From Chloroflexota bacterium (lineage in GTDB: Bacteria; Chloroflexota; UBA11872): 64,000 nucleotides of DNA. The notes beneath the pieces were generated by a model. That model saw nothing but the letters and a program-made list of their open reading frames with translations, did not search any database and was not told the DNA's origin. The DNA lies in assembly GCA_022825895.1 (NCBI GenBank), contig JAJDVX010000030.1:1-64000 (forward strand), written 5' to 3'. Made by a program: the position numbers and the translations under genes. Positions 52,838-60,923 of this stretch are shown piece after piece; the stretch's first letter is position 1, and every line of letters begins with the position of its first letter.

Positions 52838-53332
52838 CTACGTTCCGACGACTTCCTGAAATGTCGCACGCCAGGGTCCGGTCAGCTCCACGATGAGTAA
52901 CGCCGGTCCAGATGGTGCGATGATTTCTTCAGCGGTCTGCTCCACATCGTCGTCGTTGACAATCAATGGAAAGACCGATGAATGCCAGCGTGCCGAAAAC
53001 TGCAACGCTCGCAACATGAGCATTGCGCCTTCACCGTCCTGGCCATCAATGCGAATGCGCCAAGTCCCCTCTTCAAGCTGAATAGGTGCCGGTTCCTGCC
53101 CTTCGCCACTTATCGAATATCGAATGGATATCGTATCGTCACGAATAATGGCGATATCTTCTTCGACCAACGCGCCGGAACCGCGAGTCACTCCCTCTAT
53201 TTGTTCAATGACTCTTGTTTCCGACACGACGCTGGTTGAGCTTGAGAGCGCCACACTCAACACAAGGATTGCGGCAATGATTGCGAGTGCCACCGCAATG
53301 ACAACCAAGCTGGCTGTCGTTATCTGTTTCAT
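52838..53332 (-). CDS. Membrane-anchored hypothetical protein
   Basis: A 164-residue protein with an N-terminal helix (SLVVIAVALAIIAAILVLSV, residues 8-27) and an extracytoplasmic domain rich in Glu and Gly (EGTWRIRIDGQDGEGAMLML, PALLIVELTGPWRATFQEVV). No family recognised, though the architecture is that of the paralogue pair. AAAGGAGC gives a good ribosome binding site. Transcribed alone between two terminators. Confidence 0.65.
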   Translation of the reverse strand: MKQITTASLVVIAVALAIIAAILVLSVALSSSTSVVSETRVIEQIEGVTRGSGALVEEDIAIIRDDTISIRYSISGEGQEPAPIQLEEGTWRIRIDGQDGEGAMLMLRALQFSARWHSSVFPLIVNDDDVEQTAEEIIAPSGPALLIVELTGPWRATFQEVVGT

Positions 53333-53357
53333 GCCGTGCTCCTTTCAGTTTCAGCAT

Positions 53358-53394
53358 CAAAAGCCCCGGCCCTGGCCTGAAGGCCAGGGCCGGG
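53358..53394 (-). terminator. Strong intrinsic terminator of the two-gene minus-strand operon
   Basis: A perfect 13-base-pair stem (CCCGGCCCTGGCC with GGCCAGGGCCGGG, loop TGAA) followed on the minus strand by GGCTTTTGATG. It lies 26 bases after the stop of the small membrane protein gene at 53420. Confidence 0.9.
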
Positions 53395-53419
53395 AGAGAC
53401 CCGGTTCGCCCACCTGCGC

Positions 53420-53632
53420 TCACATGAACAGGACAAAGGGAGGGCCGGGGATGATCAGGTCCAAGATGGTCAAGATCACCATCACGGCTACGACGAGCGC
53501 GAGGGCGCGGACCACGACATCCACCTTCCATGTGGTGGATCGATTCGGCGAGCGCCAGATGATGATGCTGCTGCCGATCAACGCGAGCGCCGTGAGGATC
53601 AGCGGAACGAGTGGGTCCCAGGCCAAGGCCAT
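53420..53632 (-). CDS. Small two-helix membrane protein
   Basis: A 70-residue protein with two hydrophobic helices (PLVPLILTALALIGSSIIIW and ALALVVAVMVILTILDLIIP) around a basic loop (RSPNRSTTWK). Its start is 2 bases after the stop of the secreted protein gene upstream, so the two are co-expressed and the proteins may interact. No family recognised. Confidence 0.65.
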   Translation of the reverse strand: MALAWDPLVPLILTALALIGSSIIIWRSPNRSTTWKVDVVVRALALVVAVMVILTILDLIIPGPPFVLFM

Positions 53633-53634
53633 GG

Positions 53635-54243
53635 CTATTCGTACCCCGAGTCCCAGGTCACGAGGCGGCCGTTCGCGTTCACGGTCTTGGTGATCCAGAC
53701 GATGCCACAGTACAGGCCACAGAACTTACCCTTCACCCGGTCGTCGGCGTAGTTCTGGCCTTTACCGCCACGCTCGACTACCCGGTAGGTGATGCCCTTA
53801 AACCTAATCGTGGGGCTGCTCTTACCCCACGCGCTCAGCTTTGGATCGTTCGTAATGATACGGCTGTCCCAGCACCACCACGTTTGTGAGTAGAGCTTCG
53901 CGGATCCATGCCCGCCGAACCCACCGACCTTCTCCGTCACCTTCGCTGTGGAACAACCGCTTTCGGCGCTGGCCAGCAGGCTGTTGATACCCGCCTGGAC
54001 GCCGGAGGTGCTGGCTCCGGGTGCAAGGCTCCATGTTTGTGTTTGGGGTGGCCGCGATGAGTCGTGGTACGTCACCGTCACCGAGACTTCGGTTCCCAGT
54101 GAGTAGAGATCCGATGCCACCCGATTACTGCCAGGGGGTTGTTCGGGTACCGGATCTTCCGCACTCACCGTCCCGATCAGTAGGGACGCGCCGACTGCTG
54201 TGATCAGCAGGGCAAACACAATTCGGAGCACCGATTGCCACAT
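53635..54243 (-). CDS. Secreted cysteine-containing hypothetical protein
   Basis: A 202-residue exported protein. MWQSVLRIVFALLITAVGAS through SLLIGTVSA is a signal peptide with a normal Ala-x-Ala-like site. The mature part has four Cys (SGCSTAK, TWWCWDS, FCGLYCG), enough for two disulphides, and a Gly-rich turn (KVGGFGGHGSAKLYSQTWWC). ATG at 54243 is chosen for its AGGAGG 6 bases upstream over a longer frame. Function unknown. Confidence 0.7.
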   Translation of the reverse strand: MWQSVLRIVFALLITAVGASLLIGTVSAEDPVPEQPPGSNRVASDLYSLGTEVSVTVTYHDSSRPPQTQTWSLAPGASTSGVQAGINSLLASAESGCSTAKVTEKVGGFGGHGSAKLYSQTWWCWDSRIITNDPKLSAWGKSSPTIRFKGITYRVVERGGKGQNYADDRVKGKFCGLYCGIVWITKTVNANGRLVTWDSGYE

Positions 54244-54319
54244 GGCAATCCTCCTCGGCTCTGCCCGCCAGGAGAATCGCCGTTGATCCTGACTCCAGCG
54301 AGCCATGAACCGGTGGGAT

Positions 54320-54347
54320 CCTATATGAAATAATCTCCATGTGTTAA
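54320..54347 (-). promoter_or_regulatory. Candidate sigma-70-type promoter
   Basis: On the minus strand TTAACA (-35) and TATAGG (-10) are separated by 16 bases in an AT-rich patch, about 75 bases before the secreted protein start. Fits transcription of the two-gene operon ending at 53420. Confidence 0.5.
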
Positions 54348-54385
54348 CTCGCTAATGTAGGTCAGCACATCTAAGGTCGATGGAA

Positions 54386-54538
54386 CAGTCCCTGGCCCTC
54401 ATCAACTCCGGCGCCGTCAACCCCGACCGCATCACCACCCACCGCGTCCCCTACACCCGCGCCCCCAAACCCTTCCACCCCCTCCACAACCACCCCAACC
54501 AACCCCTCGGCTTCCTCCTCCACCGGGACACCGACGAA
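54386..54538 (+). pseudogene. 3' remnant of a second medium-chain dehydrogenase
   Basis: About 51 codons align with the C-terminus of the dehydrogenase at 49783: LALINSGAVNPDRITTHR against LALIESGAIAPDRMTTHR, then PYTRAP, FH-LH and LLH at equal spacing. Everything upstream is missing and replaced by the island. The frame continues in GC-rich sequence with no homology. It shows that a tandem copy existed and was cut by the inserted DNA. Confidence 0.82.
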
Positions 54539-54560
54539 ACCCAGCGCCCGCCCACCCCAC

Positions 54561-54906
54561 GCAGCAGCGCGGCCACCCTTCGCCTCTCAACGCCGCGACC
54601 CGACGGTCCCTTGGCGCGTCCCCCGGTCCCCAGCGAACCGGTGCCATCCGCGCCTGACCGTCGGCCCGTCAACTGCCCACTGTCTCCAATCCCTGAATTG
54701 CCATCTGTTCTCATCGAGTGTACACTATCCGCAGACGTTCACCCAACCGATCCCGGACCCCCCGCGTGCCCACCCCGCCGGCCCGAATCCCAGGCCCCCG
54801 CCCAGGCCATCCCAGCACGCCTCGGATCGGGCGAATTCGGGCTCCGCGCAGCCTCAAGAGTTTTTTGGAAAAAACTCTTATGTGCGCACGAGGCCGCCGT
54901 CCGGCC
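54561..54906. other. Gene-poor GC-rich region after the dehydrogenase remnant
   Basis: About 346 bases with no credible gene. It contains the short palindrome AGTGTACACT at 54717-54726 and a long AT-rich inverted repeat at 54856-54879, described separately. The rest is C-rich low complexity that keeps frames open by composition alone. Confidence 0.5.
54856..54879 (-). terminator. Perfect AT-rich inverted repeat downstream of hyuB
   Basis: AAGAGTTTTTT-GG-AAAAAACTCTT: eleven base pairs on each side of a 2-base spacer, 28 bases after the hyuB stop. In a C/G-rich setting such an A/T hairpin stands out. It may be an unusual terminator, with a U-rich 3' arm on either strand, or a protein-binding palindrome. 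Confidence 0.6.
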
Positions 54907-56544
54907 TCAGCCCGTCACCTTCCCCGCCCGCCGGTCCCGCTCCCGCGCCGCCGCCTCCCGCCGCTCCGGCGGACCCCACCCCCCGCCCCCCGCCGTCCGG
55001 TGCTCGAACACGTCCCCCCGCCGCAGCGCCGTCGTCCCCTTCCCCGCCAGCTCCATCCGCTCCCCGTCCCGCACCAGCACGCTGCTCGACGTCGCGCCAG
55101 CCTCTCCGCCCTGCAGCCCATACGGCCCCCGCGTCCGCCGGTCCGAGCGCAGGTTCAGCGTCGTCTGCTCCGCCAGCATCCGGTAATGCCGCTCCACCGC
55201 CAGCCCCCCGCGGAACTCCCCGTCGCCACCGCTATCCGGCACGAACTCATACCGGTCGATCGCAATCGGATGCTCCGCCTCGATCACCTCCGCCGGGTTA
55301 TTCGCGAAGTTCACCACCACGCTCGACACCCCGTCCGGCCCGTCCGCGAACGGCCGCCCGCCCCACGACCCGAACAGGAACTCCAGCATCACGAACGGCT
55401 CGCCCCGCGCGTCGTACCCCGCCAGGCTCACCCCCGTGTCGCCCCCCGCCTCCGCCGCCGGCACCCGCTTCGGCACCGCCTGCGCCAGCGCCCCCAGCAC
55501 CGCGTTCGCAATCCGGAACCCCGTCAGCCCCCGCGCCGCCACCGGCGCCGGCGGACGCGGATTCACGATCGTCCCCTGCGGCGCCGTCACCTCGATCGGC
55601 CGGAAATGCCCTTCGTTGTTCGGAATATCCGTCGGCATCACGCACCGCACGCAGGCGTACGCCGCCGACTTGGTAAACGGCATCGGACAGTTGATGGACC
55701 CTCGCACCTGCCCGCCCGATCCCGTGAAGTCCACCGTGATCCGGTCCCCCTCCACACGCAGCGTCACCTGAATCGGAATCGGCTCTGGATCAATCCCGTC
55801 GTCGTCCAGGTAGTCGGTGAACCCGTAGACCCCGTCCGGAATCTCCCGGATCGCTAGCCGCGCCCGCTCGGCCGCGTAGTCCAGCACCGCAGCCCCCAGG
55901 TCGGCCAGCCGCCGCGGCCCGTGCTCCTCGGCCAGCGCCAGCAGCCCGCGCTCCCCCACGTGCCCCGCCGCCAACTGCGCCCGCAGATCGCCCAGCACCT
56001 GGTTGGGCACCCGCACGTTCCGCTCCAGCAACCGCCACACGTGCTCCACCGGCTCCCCTTCCGACATCAACCGCACCGGCGGCAGGCAGATGCCTTCCTG
56101 GAACAGCTCCGTCGCGTCGCACCCGTTGCCGCCCGCTGTCTTCCCGCCAACGTCGGCGTGATGCGCAATCGTCACCACGTGCCCGATCACCCGCCCGTTG
56201 CGAAACACCGGCTGCGCCGTGTAGATGTCCGGCAGATGCGTGCCGCCCGCGTACGGGTCGTTGAGCGCGTACACGTCCCCCGGCCGCATCTCGCCGCCGA
56301 ACCGAGCCAGGAACGCCCGCATCGCGTCCGGCACCGATCCCAGGTGCAGCGGCAGCGTCAACCCCTGCGCGATCAGCCGCCCGTCCGGGTCGCAAAGCGC
56401 CGCCGACAGGTCCATCGAGTTCTTCAGGTGCGTCGAGCGCGCCGTCCGCACCATCGCCACCGCCATCTCGTCCACCAGCGCCGCCACCGCATGCCGAAAC
56501 AGTTCCCGCTGAACCGAATCGACCGTTCGGCGCCGCGCGCTCAT
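54907..56544 (-). CDS. Hydantoinase B/oxoprolinase-family protein
   Basis: HyuB-type subunit of ATP-dependent hydantoinase/5-oxoprolinase/acetone-carboxylase-like enzymes, 545 residues. ALVDEMAVAMVRTARSTHLK and DPDGRLIAQGLTLPLHLGSV open the domain, RPGDVYALNDPYAGGTHLPD is the family's diagnostic block, and HHADVGGKTAGGNGCDATEL follows. Its start overlaps the hyuA stop (ATGA), so subunits are made together. Hydrolyses cyclic amides together with the A subunit; real substrate unknown. Confidence 0.93.
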   Translation of the reverse strand: MSARRRTVDSVQRELFRHAVAALVDEMAVAMVRTARSTHLKNSMDLSAALCDPDGRLIAQGLTLPLHLGSVPDAMRAFLARFGGEMRPGDVYALNDPYAGGTHLPDIYTAQPVFRNGRVIGHVVTIAHHADVGGKTAGGNGCDATELFQEGICLPPVRLMSEGEPVEHVWRLLERNVRVPNQVLGDLRAQLAAGHVGERGLLALAEEHGPRRLADLGAAVLDYAAERARLAIREIPDGVYGFTDYLDDDGIDPEPIPIQVTLRVEGDRITVDFTGSGGQVRGSINCPMPFTKSAAYACVRCVMPTDIPNNEGHFRPIEVTAPQGTIVNPRPPAPVAARGLTGFRIANAVLGALAQAVPKRVPAAEAGGDTGVSLAGYDARGEPFVMLEFLFGSWGGRPFADGPDGVSSVVVNFANNPAEVIEAEHPIAIDRYEFVPDSGGDGEFRGGLAVERHYRMLAEQTTLNLRSDRRTRGPYGLQGGEAGATSSSVLVRDGERMELAGKGTTALRRGDVFEHRTAGGGGWGPPERREAAARERDRRAGKVTG

Positions 56545-58628
56545 CGGCTCGCCTCCAGCAGCAATGCCCCGTCCGCCTCGCGCGAACAGCGCCAGCCCGG
56601 CGGAACCACAGTGGTGGCGTCATAGTCCTCCACGATCAACCCACCCGATTCCGGCTTGCGCCCCAAGTCCCCTCGACGCACGACCGGCACGCTCCGCCAC
56701 CGCCCCTCAAACCAGGCCCGTCGCTGCGTCCGTTCCGGGCTGCGGTCCAGCGCTTCACGCAGCCTCACCGGCTCATTCGCCCGCACCGCGCTAACCCGCA
56801 GAACCGCCGCGATCACCGGGCTCGTCGGGTCCCGGTGCCCGTAAGTGGCCTCGTGCAGTGCCTCGAACCGGTCGCGAATCGTGTCAAGCGTCTTCTTAGT
56901 CACCCGCCCATCCGGAATCCCCGCCGGAATCTCGAACGACTGCCCCCGGTACCGGCACTCGGCCACGGCTTCGATCTCCAACTCGGCAGCCCCAAACCCG
57001 CCCGCAACCGCCAGCGCCATGCTGCGCTCACGCAGCGAGCCGAGTGCTTCGTCCAGCCGGCTGGCTGCACCCGACGTCCCCAGATCGATTAGCGGCGAAT
57101 GCGTCGCCATCCACCTCAAGTCGGCACCCAGCAACCCGGTCGCGCTGAACACCCCGGGACCCGCCGGCGCCAGCACCCGCCGAATCCCCAGCAGGTCGGC
57201 CACCGCGGCGGCCATGCCAGGTCCGCCGCCGCCGAACGCCACCAGCGTGAAGGCCGACGGATCCACCCCTCGTTCACTCGTCACCGCCCGCAAGGCACGC
57301 GCCAATTCCGCCGCCGCCACCTGCCGTGCCGCATCCGCGGCCCGCGCAACGTCCGTCCCCAGCGGACCGGCAAGGTGTTCCGCCACCGCCCGCTCGGCGT
57401 GCTCTGCATCGATCGCCATATCGCCGCCGAGCAGCCCCATGGGGCTCACGTGGCCCAGCACCACATTCACATCCGTCAGCGTCGCTTCCCGCCCGCCACG
57501 CCCATAGCAGGCCGGCCCCGGATCCGCGCCCGCGCTATCTGGTCCCACCGACAGCCCGCCCGCCCGGTCCACCCGCGCAATGCTGCCGCCGCCCGCCCCG
57601 ATCTCCGCCAGGTCGATCGTCGGTGTCCGCAGCAGGTACCCCGAGCCGCGCGTCAGCCGCGTCCCCGAGCTGATGCCACCGCCCAGTTCAAGCTCCGGCG
57701 CGATCGCGGGAGCGCCCTCCAGCACCACCGCCGCCTTGGCGGTAGTTCCCCCCATATCGAAGGCCAGCACCCGGTCAAGGCCGCGTTGTCGGGCCAGTTG
57801 GGCGGCGGCCAGCACCCCGGCCGTCGGTCCGGACTCCAGGCAGAAGGCCGGCAACTGCGCCGCCTCGGCCGCCGGCATCACGCCGCCGCTGGACTGCAAC
57901 ATCAGGATCGGCGCCGTCGAACCGGCATCGTGCAACGCTTTCGCCAGCCGTCCCAGGTAATCCCCCAGCACCGGTTGCAGATACGCGTTGATGACCGTGG
58001 TACTCGTGCGGTCGTACTCGCGGATCAGCGGCAGCACCGCCGAGCTGCGGGAAACCGCTGCGCCCGGCAGCCGCTCCCGCACCAATCGCTCGACGTCGAT
58101 CTCGTGCTCGCCATTGACGTACGAGTTCAACAGGCAGATCGCCACGGCCTCAACGCCGGCCTGCTCCAGCACGTCCAGCGCCCCGGCCACGCTCGCTTCG
58201 TCCAGCGGCCGTACCACCGACCCATCGGCTGCCATGCGCTCGCTCACGCCCAATCGCAGCCGCCGCTCCACCAACGGCTCCGGCCTCGACCAACTCAGGT
58301 CGTACAGCCGCGGATACCGCAGCCGCCCGATCTCCAGCACATCGCGGAACCCCTCGGTTGTGATCAAGCCAGTACGCGGCCCACGCCGCTCCAGGATGGC
58401 GTTAGTCGCCACCGTGCTGGCGTGCAGCAAGCTGCCAAGCGACGCGAGGGAGTTCCCGCTGCACGCCTGGAGGCCAGTAAGCACCCCGTTGTCGAAGTCG
58501 GGCGGCGTAGACAGCGTCTTGTGCCGCGTGACGGCGCCTTCCGCATCCACCGCCACGAGATCGGTAAACGTCCCCCCAACGTCCGCGGCGGCGCGCAAAC
58601 CGCCGGGGCTAGGACAAGCGGCCTTCAA
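56541..58628 (-). CDS. Hydantoinase A/oxoprolinase-family protein
   Basis: ASKHA-fold ATPase subunit, 695 residues. AAADVGGTFTDLVAVDAEG is the N-terminal phosphate motif; LLHASTVATNAILERRGPRT and GFRDVLEIGRLRYPRLYDL follow; VLAFDMGGTTAKAAVVLEGA is the central ATP motif and GAGGGSIARVDRAG the late one. It phosphorylates the ring amide for the B subunit. The TTG start 12 bases after the racemase stop is open to doubt. Three-gene operon with racemase and HyuB suggests use of hydantoins or a related cyclic amide. Confidence 0.93.
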   Translation of the reverse strand: MKAACPSPGGLRAAADVGGTFTDLVAVDAEGAVTRHKTLSTPPDFDNGVLTGLQACSGNSLASLGSLLHASTVATNAILERRGPRTGLITTEGFRDVLEIGRLRYPRLYDLSWSRPEPLVERRLRLGVSERMAADGSVVRPLDEASVAGALDVLEQAGVEAVAICLLNSYVNGEHEIDVERLVRERLPGAAVSRSSAVLPLIREYDRTSTTVINAYLQPVLGDYLGRLAKALHDAGSTAPILMLQSSGGVMPAAEAAQLPAFCLESGPTAGVLAAAQLARQRGLDRVLAFDMGGTTAKAAVVLEGAPAIAPELELGGGISSGTRLTRGSGYLLRTPTIDLAEIGAGGGSIARVDRAGGLSVGPDSAGADPGPACYGRGGREATLTDVNVVLGHVSPMGLLGGDMAIDAEHAERAVAEHLAGPLGTDVARAADAARQVAAAELARALRAVTSERGVDPSAFTLVAFGGGGPGMAAAVADLLGIRRVLAPAGPGVFSATGLLGADLRWMATHSPLIDLGTSGAASRLDEALGSLRERSMALAVAGGFGAAELEIEAVAECRYRGQSFEIPAGIPDGRVTKKTLDTIRDRFEALHEATYGHRDPTSPVIAAVLRVSAVRANEPVRLREALDRSPERTQRRAWFEGRWRSVPVVRRGDLGRKPESGGLIVEDYDATTVVPPGWRCSREADGALLLEASR

Positions 58629-58639
58629 GCTTCGAGCCG

Positions 58640-59359
58640 CTACGCGAGGGCGGGCGCCGCCGCTCGACCGGCCAGATTTCCCAGCGTGGCTGGAACCTCC
58701 CAGCCAAGCCGCCGCGCGATAGCCGCGAAGGTAGCGCTGTTGCTGCTGACCACCGGCACCCCGTACGCCGCTTCCAGCGGACTGATGACCTCAAAGGTCG
58801 CCATGTTGGTGCACGAGAGGAAGATTGTGTCGGCCTCTGCCGGCGGCGGTTGCGCGTCCACGAACTCACGCAGTGCTTCCGGCGTCACGTCGGCGATCTC
58901 CACCGCAACCGTGATGCCGAGTCCATACGCGCACAACGTGTCGACGCCGTGCGTGGCCAGAAACTCCTCCTCGTGATCGTTCAACTCGGCCGGATACGGC
59001 GTATACAACGCAACTCGTCGACTCTCCAACTGGGCCAGCGCCTCGGCAACAGCGCCGGACGTCGTAATGGCCGGCGCGTTCGCGGCCGCCGCAATGGACT
59101 CGCGCAGCGCCGTCTCGCCGTCGCGTCCGTCCACGAAGCTGCTGGCCGTGCAGGCGAACGCCACGATGTCCACCAGCGCGCTCCCCACCTCGTCCGCCGC
59201 CCGCTCGGCATGCGCCAGCATCTGGCGTGCGTCGTCCACACCGCAGACCGAGTTGCGCATGCGTGCCGAATGCACGCTCGCGGTCCGCGGCGTCAGCCGC
59301 CAGAACTCAGGCTCCACCACCGTATTGACCGACGGAACCAGCAGCCCCACCCGTTGCAT
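58640..59359 (-). CDS. Asp/Glu/hydantoin racemase-superfamily protein (maleate isomerase/AMDase-like)
   Basis: A 239-residue cofactor-free racemase/isomerase-type enzyme. The two active-site cysteines are seen as IVAFACTASSFVDGRDGE and TIFLSCTNMATFEVISPLE. RVGLLVPSVNTVVEPEFWRL at the N-terminus and GVPVVSSNSATFAAIARRL at the C-terminus fit the maleate isomerase/arylmalonate decarboxylase subgroup. ATG at 59359 is used; the 100 upstream open codons cover the oppositely transcribed small gene at 59469. As first gene of the hydantoinase operon it could racemise the substrate. Confidence 0.85.
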   Translation of the reverse strand: MQRVGLLVPSVNTVVEPEFWRLTPRTASVHSARMRNSVCGVDDARQMLAHAERAADEVGSALVDIVAFACTASSFVDGRDGETALRESIAAAANAPAITTSGAVAEALAQLESRRVALYTPYPAELNDHEEEFLATHGVDTLCAYGLGITVAVEIADVTPEALREFVDAQPPPAEADTIFLSCTNMATFEVISPLEAAYGVPVVSSNSATFAAIARRLGWEVPATLGNLAGRAAAPALA

Positions 59360-59468
59360 GCCACCGCTCCCCAAGAGCCAAGCCTCGCAATCGTCAGGGG
59401 AAGGGCGCTGGGATGTCAACGCTTCCAGGACATTCCGGCAGGATGGAATCTCGTGAGATACTCGCGCT

Positions 59469-59669
59469 ATGACTGCCGAGTTGATCGGTGTCTTGTCGGT
59501 GGGTGTAGCGCTCGGCGCGTTGATCGTGGCTGGACTGGCCGCCATGCGCGCCGACTTGCGGGAGATGCGGCGCGAACTGACGGAGTTGGCCCGGCAGCAG
59601 GCACGAACCGAAGGTCTGCTGGAGGGTCTGCGCGACGCGCTCATTGCGCAAAACCGCACCGGCGACTGA
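59469..59669 (+). CDS. Small membrane-anchored coiled-coil protein
   Basis: A 66-residue protein: one N-terminal helix (LIGVLSVGVALGALIVAGLA) then a charged heptad-like stretch (LREMRRELTELARQQARTEG). This layout is common for short bacterial membrane proteins of unknown role. It is divergent from the racemase gene. The 166 bases after it hold no gene. Confidence 0.6.
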   Translation: MTAELIGVLSVGVALGALIVAGLAAMRADLREMRRELTELARQQARTEGLLEGLRDALIAQNRTGD

Positions 59670-59835
59670 CGACCGAGCCCACGTGTCGGCGCGAGACCTC
59701 GCGTAGGGCGGAGACAGCTAGAGAATCCGGGCGGTCATACTGTGCCGCCCTCCGTCGCAATGCTGCGCATGCGGTTTCGACTCGGTACCTCAACCGTTCT
59801 ACGCTGAACGCACTCGGCGGGCGAGGAGATTGCTG

Positions 59836-60921
59836 ATGTCCCGTCTAAGGGTGGGCGTCGTCGGTTGCGGAGCGATTGCCCAGATCCAGCACTTGCCGCA
59901 CCTGCGCGACGGGCGCGACCGCTTTGAAATCGGCGGAATCTGCGACATCGCGCCGGATCTGCTGCGCAAGGTCGGCGAAGACTTTCACGTGCCAGAGCAT
60001 GCGCGCTTCACCGACGTCCACGACCTCGTGGCCTCCGACATCGACGCGGTGCTGATCTGTTCCTCCGGCTCCCACGCGCCGCAGGTGCTGGCCGCCGCCG
60101 CCGCGGGCAAGCACGTGCTGGTCGAGAAGCCGGCATGCGTCACGATCGCCGAGGCTCAATCCATGATCGACGCCTGCGACGCCGCCGGCGTAGTCCTCAT
60201 GGTGGCCTATCCCAAGCGCTACGAACCGAGCTACGCCTACGCCGCGAGCCGCGTACGGGCCATGGACGACGTCCGCCTCATTCAGATCAACCACCTGCAT
60301 CCGTCCAACGACCTGCACATGGCCGAGTTCTCGTTTCACCGTGCCAACCTGCCGGACGACGTTGTCGCTCCGTTGCGGGCAGCGGACACGGCCCTGATCG
60401 CTGAGGCACTGGGCCTGGATTCTCCTGCCGACCACCTGGTCCGCGCCTATCAGTTGTGCAACGGCAGCCTGATCCACGACATCAGCGTGCTTCACGGCAT
60501 GTTCGGCCTACCCGAGGCCGTGTTGAACACCGAAATCTGGCGGGACGGCGCCGGCCTTACGACCACGCTGCGCTACCCGAACGACATACGCGCCGTGCTC
60601 ACCTGGATCGACCTGCCCGATCTCTGGGCATTCGAAGAGACCTTCGCCGTCTACGGACGCTCGGAGCGCGTGATCGTCTCCTTCCCCACCGGCTTCAGCC
60701 GCGGGCTGCCGACTACGGCGGTCATTCAGGAACCCGACGCCGATGGCGCCCCCTCGCGTCGCGAACTCTCCTGGCACGAGAACCCGTTCAAGCGCGAACT
60801 CGAACACTTCCACGACTCAATCCAATCCGCACGCACCCCAGACACGCCCGGCACCGAACTGATCGACCACCTGACGCTCGTGCGCGACATCGTGCGCGCG
60901 TCGTACACCGGCGGGAGTTGA
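59836..60921 (+). CDS. Gfo/Idh/MocA-family oxidoreductase
   Basis: NAD(P)-dependent sugar or inositol dehydrogenase-type protein, 361 residues. LRVGVVGCGAIAQIQHLPHL is the Rossmann start, GKHVLVEKPACVTIAEAQ holds the EKP motif, and VAYPKRYEPSYAYAA plus SLIHDISVLHGMFG the substrate region. ATG at 59836 has GAGGAG upstream; two extra codons before it are possible. Ends 2 bases before the cupin gene, so the two form an operon. Confidence 0.9.
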   Translation: MSRLRVGVVGCGAIAQIQHLPHLRDGRDRFEIGGICDIAPDLLRKVGEDFHVPEHARFTDVHDLVASDIDAVLICSSGSHAPQVLAAAAAGKHVLVEKPACVTIAEAQSMIDACDAAGVVLMVAYPKRYEPSYAYAASRVRAMDDVRLIQINHLHPSNDLHMAEFSFHRANLPDDVVAPLRAADTALIAEALGLDSPADHLVRAYQLCNGSLIHDISVLHGMFGLPEAVLNTEIWRDGAGLTTTLRYPNDIRAVLTWIDLPDLWAFEETFAVYGRSERVIVSFPTGFSRGLPTTAVIQEPDADGAPSRRELSWHENPFKRELEHFHDSIQSARTPDTPGTELIDHLTLVRDIVRASYTGGS

Positions 60922-60923
60922 GC

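Noticed and set aside
54539-55186. Continuation of the dehydrogenase-remnant frame to 268 codons
   Set aside because: Only the first 50 or so codons are homologous; the rest is Pro/Arg-rich and runs into the antisense of hyuB.
57099-58976. 625-codon open frame on the plus strand
   Set aside because: It lies over hyuA on the other strand, has Arg/His/Pro-rich low complexity and no family motif.
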